A DNA stretch of 64,000 nt. It comes from Naganishia liquefaciens. Its lineage: Eukaryota > Basidiomycota > Tremellomycetes > Filobasidiales > Filobasidiaceae. The notes below the pieces were generated by a model that searched no databases, was not told where the DNA came from, and saw nothing but the letters and a program-made list of their open reading frames with translations. The first letter of the stretch is position 1, and each line of letters starts with the position of its first letter. Made by a program: the position numbers and the translations under genes. This document shows positions 32,374 through 42,287 of this stretch, one piece after another. The stretch is from contig BLZA01000030.1 in NCBI GenBank assembly GCA_013423385.1, positions 1 through 64,000 on the forward strand. The letters run 5' to 3'.

Positions 32374-35300
32374 ATGAAGGAATCCATGAAACTCATGCCT
32401 GGTCAGCCCGCCGCACCCGCCCTTTGCTATCCACGCACGATGGCGGATCCTTCCCCCTTCGCGCGGCTCCCGCTCCAGCGCTCCGAGTCCCGCTCATCGC
32501 TCGCGCCATCGTCGCCACTCGCGACACAGTATCCGCATGTGTACCACTACGTCCATAATCTCTTCCAATCTGCCGCGTCCGAAGCGCCGATCAAGGAGGC
32601 TCATCCGCTGAGCGTCAGTAGCTCGACGGGCTCCGGATCGGGATCGAATTCGGAAGACGAGAAGCCCAAGGCGCCGGAGCGAAAATCAACGAGGACCGTT
32701 TCCGTTTCCAGCAACGCTTCCGCTGCGAGCACGCCTTCAACGGATACACAGGGAAGCAGTAAACCTTCGTCCGAGGAAAAAGAGGAGACGATCAGGGTGA
32801 TTGTGGATCTGCTCAAGGATGAAAAGGAAGAGCAGGTAAAGGATGTTCTCAAGCAAAAGTTGGGCCCGATGGGACAGGTGAGTGGGTGATGCAATCTTTG
32901 ATTGGCAACGCTGACACATTTGCAGGATGACGCATGGATGGATCAAGTCTGCCTCGACATAATGCACAAACACCGAGACGACATGGATCATATTCCCTAC
33001 GCTGCCCACCTCGCCCCGATCCGCCCTAAAGCGTCCCCTTCCATCACCCACGCCCTGCCTCATCGACCTTTCACGCCCACCCGCGTACCGTCCTTCCGCT
33101 CGCGCACCCCGCTCGCACGGGCGCAATCTCCGGCTCCTCTCCCGGGAAGCGGCGTCATCGGACAACCGAGCCCAAGTGCCACCCCGACGCATTCAGCTCC
33201 GGGAACACCGACGTTTGCGCACGCGGCGCTCAATAACCCTCTGGTGCAATTGACGGCTGAACGGCTTCTCGGGGGGACGGGATCTAGCGCGAGCGCATTC
33301 TTGTCCGGCAGTAATCAGGGCTCTCCGAAATCTGCTCATGCCTCGCCCGCGACATCGCCCAAGGCAAGCCACACAAAGCCCAATCTTTTGACGGGCGGGA
33401 AACCCCATATGAACTTGCCGTCGCCTTTTCTTCCTGGCGGCGGCGACCCGTGGGCACAGTTTGGAAGGCTTGCTTCGCCTGTGGGAACTCCGCCGGCGCT
33501 CAGCAGGACATCCAGTAATCTGGCGATCGCGCAGCCTTTGACGGCTGCGAATCTGCATCATGCGTCGTTGAATCAATCGCCGGATGTTGCCAACGGCATG
33601 CAGATTCCGCGACATGAGATGGATGATGCGGGCGTCGATGATATCTTTTCCACCTCGGCCATGGATCGACATGCCAAGTATTTGCCGCACCAGGACGATG
33701 ACGAAGATGACGAGTTCTCGCCCTTTGCCAAACCGCCTCACGATCCGCTCTCTACCTCGCCTGCGACCAAACTACAGGTATCCGCCAAGGCTTTTGACCC
33801 AACGCGACTCGGCGCCCCCTCGATGGACCCGAATGCTCCCGGGTTCATGCCAGGCAACGGTCGCTCGTTCGAAAACGAATACACGCCCGAGGCTCCCGCC
33901 GAGGAAGGGCAGTACCTCGGCGACGGCATGACGCCGCTCGATGTGCTTCAGTCAGTATTCACAACGCTGCCGCCCGGCGAGCTCGAGGAAGCGCTCGTCA
34001 AGTCCGGGTACGAATTCGAGGGTGCCATGGCACTGCTCATCGCTCAGAACGGGGGCACACGTTCCGCCACGTCCGGCGCATCGACACCCACGGGTTTGCG
34101 GCCCGAGGTCCGAGGATTCAGGCCGGGCGGCAGGGACGCTGGGTACTTTTATCAAGGTGGTCGCGGGAACGCGCCGTACGGGACGGGTCATCTCAGTCCG
34201 AGGTTTGCGATGGGCGGACCGGGCACGCGCAGCCCGGGCGGCGGCTTGAAGATGTGTCGGTATTACCTTGCAGGGGAATGTCGTCGTGCAGACTGTAGGT
34301 TCAGCCATGACGTCGATCGGGCCCTCTGTCGGTTCTGGTTGCGTGGTCAATGCGCCAAGGGCGACATGTGCGAGTGAGTCGATCATACCTTCCCCTGGAT
34401 TGTTTGTGCTGACTTCTCAAAGATTCATTCACGCGTTGCCCAATGTCGATCCCAATCAGTTATCCAACCAGCTATCCCGGCTCGAGCTCGCCAACGACGG
34501 CACCGCTCGGGCCCGAACACCGCCCGTCGATGAGTTCCCCGATCTCAACTTCCCCCAAGGTCGAGGCCGAGGCGCGCCGTTTGACCCATCGCGGAATCGG
34601 TTTGCCAACGCCGTCAAGCGACCACTCGCGCCTGCCCAACAGCATACAATGGTTACAGGCGGAAGATTTGCCGCTGCTCCACCTCGTCGCTTCCCCGGTC
34701 CGCCCTTTGCCGCTCGTGGACCGCCTCCGGCACCGATGCCTCGACCGTCACCACGCATCAAGCTCCGTCCGCCGACCCTCCTACCGACGCTGCCAACCGG
34801 CGCGGCCCTTAACGAACTCTACCTCGACGCCCGTCAAGGCGCCATTCGTCTCGGCCAAGCACGCAATGCATGCCTTGCCCGCGCTGCGGACGCCTGGCGA
34901 CGTGGCGACGGTGCCGCGGCTAAACGGTTCTCCCGCGAAGCCAACGTTCTCAACGAGCGAATGTCCGCCGAAGGTGCCGAGGCGGCTGGGAACCTTGTCA
35001 AACAGCGTCGCGCGCAGGCACAAGAGGCGATTCAGAATCGCGGTGATTGGAGCGATGATCCGGGAGATCGGGCGATCAAGGGCAAGGAATGCGCGAATGG
35101 GCTTGGTGTGATCATGGGCATTGCGAGTGCATCGTCGTTGGGCCCCGAGGGCAACTCGCTTTCGCCCGAGGAGAGAACCGAAGTGTTGCTGGATCTGCAC
35201 ATGTTGCATGCAAATGAGGGAACAGATGTACTGGAGGATTTCTTGTTGGCTGTAAGTTCTGTCGTCTCTCCTTTCGACCTTGCTGACCCCCTCGCAGCTC

Positions 35301-35492
35301 GAACGAGACAGTTTCTTAGGTCTGGCCTACATTATCGTCGGCGAGGACCGACACACGGGAACTCAAGATCCCGGACGCGGTGCATCGCGGTATCGACTTG
35401 CAACAGCCGTCAAGCAGTTCCTCGCACGGTACAACTACCCTTGGAGTGAGGGCGGCGGATGTATCTGTGTGGATCCAGCGACGCATATGTAG
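32374..35492 (+). CDS. CUE / tandem CCCH zinc-finger / DUF1771 / Smr protein
   Basis: Four exons (32374..32877, 32926..34373, 34423..35251, 35298..35492) give 991 aa; an ATG at 32440 is an alternative start. After a long Ser/Pro-rich half comes a CUE-like helix set (TPLDVLQSVFTTLPPGELEE, about residue 515). Two CCCH fingers follow (CRYYLAGECRRADCRFSH and CRFWLRGQCAKGDMCEFIH), the second spanning an intron, then a DUF1771 helical segment (LGQARNACLARAADAWRRGD) and a C-terminal Smr domain (LDLHMLHANEG, then VGEDRHTGT). DUF1771 plus Smr resembles yeast Cue2 and human N4BP2, and Cue2 cuts mRNA in no-go decay. An RNA-binding, ribosome-linked nuclease is a fair inference. Confidence 0.82.
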
Positions 35493-36341
35493 GCGGTCGT
35501 AAGAGGTAGAAATAAACGCATGGACAGTACTTCCGTCGAGCGGAGCACAAGTTTCCTTTCACCATGTACGATGGGCGGCAATCAGGAACGACCAGGAACA
35601 TCGAAAGGCGAAAGAAAGTAAAAGGCAGAAGCAATCAAGCAAAAAAGCAAACAATAAATTGTACAAATAGAAAGAATGAACTACATCACCACATCAAGCA
35701 TGCATGCCTTGAGCGGGCATTCGAGGCCCGTCGAATTTATCGGCGTTTATGCCAGACCCGACGGGAGCCTCCTGATCTGACCAGGACCAGGATTGAGCAC
35801 GAAGGCTGGGTGAATTCGAAGCTGAGCAGGATCGCAGCTGATAAAATCGTGGACGGTTGGCTGTGTGCCGGATGCAGAAAGCTGTTCTGAGCAATCTGAA
35901 TCAATATATGCATGATGATGGTCTTGAGTACGTTGTCAAGCTCGACTTTTGCTTGCAACTGGCAGCACAGGATCTAGCCAAACTCCTTCCCTCTACAGGG
36001 AACCACGCTCTCGAACGTAACCCCATACTGCCGCACCGATATGCGGTATCGAAAAGCTCACGGCAACATTAAATTGGAAGACTGAATTCGACACGGAAAT
36101 CGAAACGCTCTCCTTTTCCGGATTGATCGACAACGCAGCAGGATACTCAAGCAACCTCCTCTATCAGAACTATTCGGACTCTAACCATCAAGCGCTCCAT
36201 AGTCCATGGTCCAGGTCCACCGGTCCCACGGTTTGCGCCCCAAAGGTCCGAAGGCTGATCAATTCAAGTCCCAAATCCCGTGAATCACCTTGGAAGGCAG
36301 ATACCGTCCCCGCATCTGACCCTTTTTCCGCATAGCTCGCC
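35493..36341. other. Intergenic spacer, no gene seen
   Basis: 0.85 kb between two genes on the same strand. It starts with an A-rich stretch near 35600-35690 that may hold the upstream gene's 3' end. Nothing else recognised. Confidence 0.45.
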
Positions 36342-37523
36342 ATGGGAGGCAACGCATTCAGCAACAATGAAATCACGATGACACGGATCGACGATCAGTT
36401 ATACCAGCAGGTCGCATATGAGCTTGAAGCCATCCTCGGCCACTTTTATCGACAGGTTCTTTTCCCACCAAGTGCTCCTGGCAAGGTAGATCATGGCGAT
36501 ATCGACTTTCTTGTATCCGAATTGAAGGGCACTCAGGATGTCGAGGTGGAAAATGCGATAGCCAAACAGCTCAATGCCGCAGCGGTTTTCCGTAACGGCG
36601 CGATGACTAGCTATGCTGTCCCTCACCCTCAGCGTATTGGTCAACACGTCCAGGTGGATATTCAGCTGTGCAAACCGGATTATCTCCCCTGGCTGTACTT
36701 TATCACCTCGTATGGCGACCTCGTCCCTATTCTCGGATCGATTCACCACAAATTCGGACTCACTATCAATGACAAGGGCCTATGGGTGCATCTGGACTTG
36801 CCAAAGGCAGCATTGACGTGCGGGGTGCCGAGAAGCGAGATGACGATATTCGTCACGTTGGACGCTGACAAAATGATGGAATTTATGGGGTTGGATGCCG
36901 CGGCGTACCGAAAGGGGTTCTCGACGGAAGAGGAGATCTTCGACTGGATAGCAAGCGGAAAATACTTTCGGCCAGTGTTGCACTGGACCTCGACACTTTC
37001 GGATGGTCGAGCCAAGCAAGACGAAACTGCAGACACCTCGAAGGAGACGCAGACCACTAAACGCCGCATGCTCGCCCGCTTCGGCAGCTATTCGCAATCT
37101 CGACCCGCTGGGCCTCTCGCCAAATCAACCCCCACAGCGGTAGCATTTGAGGCCGTCACGTTTTTTGACAAGCGCAAACATTACGACACTCAAATGGCAT
37201 ACTGTCTGTCCGAGGTGCAAGATTTCGATTTCTGGCAGCAAGTGCGCGCCACATTTCCCGGCAGCTCCAGTAGAAAAGCCCGAATTATACGAAGCCTCAA
37301 GAAATGGGTGATCGTCGAGGATGGCGAGATGCGCATCGGTCTGCAGGCGGTCGAGCAAAGTCGATTGTCGCGCGGCAGTAAACAGGAGTTGCAGGGTCGT
37401 TTGAATTGGATAGCCGAGAATTGGGAGGAGGCGTATCAGAGGGAGAAGACTGCGGGAAAGAAGAAGGCAGTATCCGGTAACGAAAAGACATGTGGAGGAG
37501 AGAACGGGGACTGTTGTTACTAG
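36342..37523 (+). CDS. Nucleotidyltransferase-fold-like protein (uncharacterised)
   Basis: A single-exon frame of 393 aa. It starts MGGNAF, then has KVDHGDIDFLV (about residues 47-57) and later QHVQVDIQL (about 104-112). A Gly-rich start, a D-I-D pair and a third Asp on a later strand form the acid triad layout of the Pol-beta nucleotidyltransferase superfamily; phage proteins with a GG...GDIDLAV pattern look similar. The C-terminal part is helical and ends in a Lys-rich, Cys-containing tail. I know no characterised fungal homologue, so substrate and role are open. The lack of introns contrasts with its neighbours and could mean transfer or retroposition. Confidence 0.6.
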   Translation: MGGNAFSNNEITMTRIDDQLYQQVAYELEAILGHFYRQVLFPPSAPGKVDHGDIDFLVSELKGTQDVEVENAIAKQLNAAAVFRNGAMTSYAVPHPQRIGQHVQVDIQLCKPDYLPWLYFITSYGDLVPILGSIHHKFGLTINDKGLWVHLDLPKAALTCGVPRSEMTIFVTLDADKMMEFMGLDAAAYRKGFSTEEEIFDWIASGKYFRPVLHWTSTLSDGRAKQDETADTSKETQTTKRRMLARFGSYSQSRPAGPLAKSTPTAVAFEAVTFFDKRKHYDTQMAYCLSEVQDFDFWQQVRATFPGSSSRKARIIRSLKKWVIVEDGEMRIGLQAVEQSRLSRGSKQELQGRLNWIAENWEEAYQREKTAGKKKAVSGNEKTCGGENGDCCY

Positions 37524-37787
37524 TGTGAGCATTAAATCAAGGACACCTTTATTGCATGATGTTCTGTCAATTGCATTACGCATCCGCGGAGTGGATAACG
37601 AATCGAACGACACAAAACACATCCTCGGTAATACATCATTCATTATAAGTAAGTGTCATCAACAAGAACAAACGAGTGGAACGACAATTGTCGATGGGTA
37701 TACGGAAGAAAACCAATATCCCAGAAGCAATCGAATTTCGCAACGAATGCCAGCTTTCCTGGAGGTTCTCGTCGATCAGCGCCGTCA

Positions 37788-39156
37788 TCATGCCCGGTTG
37801 TTACAGCATCGGAGGTAGACTTCATCTGTCAATCTGGGTCGCAGGTCATCGCAAGTCGTGCCGAGAATGCCGGTGACGGAGCCCGTCGATAAGGCAGGCG
37901 CGTTGATGGTACTGAAATCGTAAGCGCCCCAGCCTTCACCCTGTCAAGCGTATGTCAGTCTTTGTTGCACCAGCGCACGGACATGACGGACCTTTAGGAA
38001 GCATGCGCCATCGGTCGGGAGCCAGAAGTACGCCTCGCAGCTAGATGCGATGCGATTTAGGGTCAGGACATGTCGAGTTCACCCCGAGAACGTCAACTCA
38101 CCCTCCTGTCTGAACACAGGTTTGGATACAAGCAGACTCTGTGTAGATCTCCGCTACGTTGATCTTCAAAGATCAGCGTTATTCAAGTCAGCTGTTCTGT
38201 TCACATTGTGCAGGCTCAAAACTCACGGTCCCATCGGCGGGAATGTCATAACCGAACAAGTCCGTGTTCGGCATCCTGGCAACTGAAAGCGGTGCATCGA
38301 CATAAGGCGTGCAAACCTGACCGTCGTAAACGGGCGGCAGCTCGAAGGTGGCCGGCGAGTCGCAACAAGAGCTTCGGAATGGCGGAAGAACTGCATGAGG
38401 TCATTTAGTTTCATTTTCCGACCCGACACCCAAGCAGAGACTTACTCGCTCCGTTGACCGCATTGCAGCTACCGATCAAACCGGTCACGGACCCTTCCAT
38501 ACGTGCGGCGACGCTGTCGAAGGACCAGACCTCCGGAAGGAGTTCGATCTGCCAGTGACGTTGGTCAGCAGTAGTGCTAGATGCAAGACGAGGAATTTAC
38601 CTTGGGGTAGCATCCTTGGTTCACGGCCCAATAGAAGTAGCCGAGACACCTTCGGAGTGGGCTGTGAGTCAGGTTGTCACGACCCGCTCTGCACAGTGAG
38701 CTCACCCCTGAATGCCCAGACAAATGTTCAGACAGTCGTTCTCGGAACCAGCATACAGGGGTCCAGGAGTTGGCCAGCTCTGCTCGACGAGATGCAAGTA
38801 AGACTGTGAACACTATGATCGGATATCCACCTCGCACGCACGTCACCTCCCAAGATGTCAATGCCGGGATAACGCGCAACCGCGTAAGTTGGATTATACG
38901 TTGCGGGGCAGGTCAGCGACGGGACCGCACTAGCCTGCTGTCGACGGTACAATGGGCTCAGTCGCAGTTCCTGACGGGCCCTGATGTCTTTTCGGTTGGT
39001 CTGGCGGTCGCGGGGCGAAGGTGCCGCGGCACGACTGTTGTCTTGAGCCATGCGTTGCTTGGTCTGGCTGCGGGAGATTCGAGTAGGAGTGTTCGCAGCC
39101 TCGGTGACTTGCAGTAGTGCGAGGGCAAGGGTGACGATGGCAAAAGACTTGTGCAT
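37788..39156 (-). CDS. Secreted protein with two PAN-like Cys-rich repeats (family member 2)
   Basis: A multi-exon gene from ATG 39156 to TGA 37788. The signal peptide MHKSFAIVTLALALLQVTEA precedes a basic, Arg-rich propeptide-like stretch. Two tandem modules of about 110 aa follow. Module 1 has LTCPATYNPTYAVARYPG, NDCLNICLGIQGRC, GCYPK and SVTGLIGSC. Module 2 has VCTPYVDAPLSVARMPN, ACIQTCVQTGGCEAYFW, GACFLK and SVTGILGTTCDDL, ending in RCCNNRA. The C...C...C.AYF...C layout suits an apple/PAN fold. One intron (donor GTGCGTG) is only 42 nt. The partner gene at 41181 has one such module. Function unknown; carbohydrate or protein binding is typical of PAN domains. Confidence 0.72.
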
Positions 39157-41180
39157 GTTGGATCAAGGATGACCTGGTTGGAGACGGCGGGAAGATTTGA
39201 AGCAGCTGGTGAGCGATTGCGCATACTGATCAAGGCTACTCCGGTAGCCATTCATATTATATCTGTGTCCCGTTCCCTCACATTGAAGCTTGCTGGACCC
39301 GCTAATCGGGCAATCCGTATGTTTGAGCATCGTCAGTCAGAATATCAAAACAAACGAAGACATCAAAACAAAAGTTGCGCACGAACGCAGGAACGCCTGA
39401 CGCCTTCGTCGTATTCGAAAGGCGCCGATGTCTGATTAAAAGCCATGAGCTTGGGCATTCATGACCTGGACCTGTCTGTGACTTCTGAATACTGACACAT
39501 TGGCTTCCATGTGGCGGCACCACCCATTTGTTGACATATCGAATCATCATCTTCTGCTCTTTGTCGACTTTGTTTTGATTTCAGATTAAGGTTGGGTAGT
39601 CACCTTGTTGGCTGTGACATGCTTTCTGCCGCGTTGGTTCTCGCGCCTGGGGATTTGTCGGTCGCCCAGCTGCGTGGCCAATTGTTCAACAGCAAGACGT
39701 TCTACGATTCGTCTGTAAGGAGAGATGCTCTAAGCTGTATACCGACCCGTCTGCAGTATATACGACGCAACATCTGCGGGGCACTGCGAGAAGGGCTCCT
39801 TCGGTGTCACGCGACGACTTGGCGTGTGACCGCTCCTGTTAGAGGCGCCCGGTACAAAGACAGCTTCAGGAGCTGCTTCCATAGCCTTGTGCCAGGATAG
39901 CCATCCGTTTAGGATCCCTGAAACCTGTGCGGCAGGCTACATGCCGTGCTGGCTGTAACAAGCTCTTTGGCAAGGAGAGCCGGCCACTGTCGGACCCGTC
40001 GGCGATACACTCTGCGATACGACGTTGAGCTTTGACTGTGTACACTGTTTACTCGCAGTACTGGGCTTAGCGGTAACATTCATAATTGACATTCAACGGC
40101 CGACCTTACAGATCGATGTGATATCCAGACGAAGAGCAAAGCTCCTTGGATGGTAATAGATATATAAAGCCGCAGAACGTGCTCGAGCTGGATTGGTGCA
40201 TACCCGCACCCTTATCCCTCGGAAAGTCGTTGGGTGCTTGCCACACGCAGCATAAGACCCTCCAAGTCTTCACATTGGCTTTCTCGAAACGCCTCTCGCT
40301 CCTCTTCAGGCGGGAGATCTAAGGGTCTATATTACTTTATCCGGACGGAGACTTTGTTGCTGCCTATGTGCTACATGGCACAGTTCCCTAAGGCAAACGA
40401 TAGGAGAGCTAGCGAGTAAAAGAGTCGAAGGTCCGGATCAGCTGCCAGATGGGTTTCATCGCGTTGATGGAATCTTTGATGCACACCAATGGAAAGCTCC
40501 AAGTAATCACGCGTCGCGTGCCGATCGCCTTGGGCAGATTGAAAGCAGGTTGCTAACCAGGATAGGGGTAAAGGCGGGTCGGCTTCAGCTGCGGGTGCTC
40601 CATTCCTCGGTTTCTCCTTTTGACGATGAAATCCCCCGATACTCGCTGGAATCGCTCGCTCAGGGATGCCTTTGGCTGACCTAACGCCCAAAATTGCCAG
40701 CTGTTCCGACGGCGATGTTTCCGGTGCCTCAATTGTTTTGAAATGCTACTGGGTTTCTATTGATAGCAAGCCCAGGAAACGACTTCTTCCTTTTCGATTC
40801 GCATGCATACATCTTGAGGGTTGGAGGTTCGGCCCACTACATGCTAATGTCTTCGTCATGCTGCGCATTTGAAGCCGTAAATAGACGCTGAAAGCATTGA
40901 TCAGAGACTATTTCGATATGCTGTGCACCTCTTGCATGGCTCTCAAACCTCGAGTTACGCGACCAAGTTGCCATTCACATGCGTGGCCTCGCCGTTATTC
41001 CTATTCAGAGTACCGCAAGCTGCACCGCGTATTCACAACGTGTTTCCTAGCCAGATCCCCCTAACTTTCCCTCAAACGTAAATACAGTGCGCCATGTGAT
41101 AGAGAGGATCGCCCGGGCTCCTTCTACTTTGATCGTTACCTGGTTCCCAGCTCGCGTCCTTATAGATCTGGTCATTCGAG
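39157..41180. other. 2-kb intergenic region between divergent PAN-like genes
   Basis: No supported gene. Open frames at 39592-39900 (plus) and 40371-40691 (minus) lack motifs and splice context. A TATATAAA at about 40151 is far from either start codon. The region may carry decayed sequence or a shared regulatory zone. Confidence 0.45.
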
Positions 41181-42052
41181 ATGGTCGTGATCACCAAATT
41201 ATTGCAAAGCCTTATTCCGCTTGGTGTTGTCCTGAACATTGTTCCCATCTTAGCTAATCCCAACGCACTACCTGAGCTCGAGACGACAAACGCAAACACT
41301 GCCCTTCAAGCTCGAAATAAGGCCGTCGTCGAGCAAGTCAACAAGGACGAAGCCATCTTACCTCAAGGTATCAAATTCGTGAGTCCCCCTGCATGGCGAG
41401 ACGGTCAAGAAGTCGGTTTATTCTTCCTGTCCGCAACGACATGGTCTAGACTTCAGCCGACCGGGATCAAGCGAAACTCGGAACCAAAGCTTCGAACGTC
41501 CTTCCCGTCCTGAATGACCAAACTTGTCAGAAACACCTTCCAGCTCCGGCGACTGTCGCTAGGCTCTTGAAAACGAATGTCGGTGGCTTCTACTTGCCGC
41601 TGGAGGTATGTCCTCCTTTCCCTTGCGCGTGCAATCGCGTCGCGGCATCAGGGTATCTGACTTACAAGCCTTAGGTAGCAGGAAAATTTGACCCGTTCTC
41701 CGAAGCAGACTGTCTCGCGGCGTGTGTCAGGAAACCCGAGTGAGCTTGCGGGTTTACGCCATGTCTTGAAACGCTGCTCAATGCTGCTTTACAAGCTGCA
41801 CCGCATACGTCTTTTTTGCCTCGGTTGGAGAATGCTATCTGAAGGCAGGTTTACTCTCAGGTTCCCCCGCATGCTCTTCTTGACTGACCAAAGGAAACTT
41901 TGCAGCGATCCGGCTGGAGCCAGGAGGATTTGGAGACGAACTCAAACGCTGCACAACCTATCGGTTCTGTGACTGGAGTTCTCGACACGACGTGCGATGA
42001 CTTGAAAGCAGCTCTGAGCCCGGAGATGCATCAGCGATGCTGTGACAATTAG
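41181..42052 (+). CDS. Secreted protein with one PAN-like Cys-rich module (family member 3)
   Basis: Five exons (41181..41378, 41450..41605, 41675..41739, 41796..41844, 41906..42052) give 204 aa. A signal peptide (LIPLGVVLNIVPILA) is followed by a helical stretch and then the module: QTCQKHLPAPATVARLL, ADCLAACVRKPDCTAYVFF, GECYLK, GSVTGVLDTTCDDLKAAL and RCCDN. This matches the second module of the gene at 37788-39156 almost position by position. The fourth intron starts AAG|GCAGGT; no GT donor there keeps the frame, so it is read as GC-AG. In the partner gene the equivalent intron has a normal GT donor (AAG|GTCCGT). Confidence 0.72.
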
Positions 42053-42221
42053 GAGACAAGCACAACGCAGATACAGTGCCGTGCTCTGCAGCATATCTGA
42101 TCCGGCAAATGACCGATCTTCAAGGCATGATATATCTCATACGCAAGGATAAACTGTCCTGTGATATTCATAACGTGCGCCTAATGATCTCGGCGCGACG
42201 AATCAGACAGCAGCTTTTTTT

Positions 42222-42250
42222 TGGGGGGGGGGGGTGTTTAGGGGAGGGGG
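42222..42250. repeat. T8/G12 homopolymer junction and G-rich tract
   Basis: A run of T followed by a long run of G, then GGGGAGGGGG, in the short spacer between two convergent genes. Homopolymer length here may be unreliable. Confidence 0.8.
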
Positions 42251-42287
42251 ATGCATGAAAAATGACAGCCCTTTAGGTTGATGTCGC

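Noticed and set aside
39592-39900. Plus-strand frame of 102 codons between the PAN-like genes
   Set aside because: No ATG at a sensible start, no signal peptide, no motif and no splice partner.
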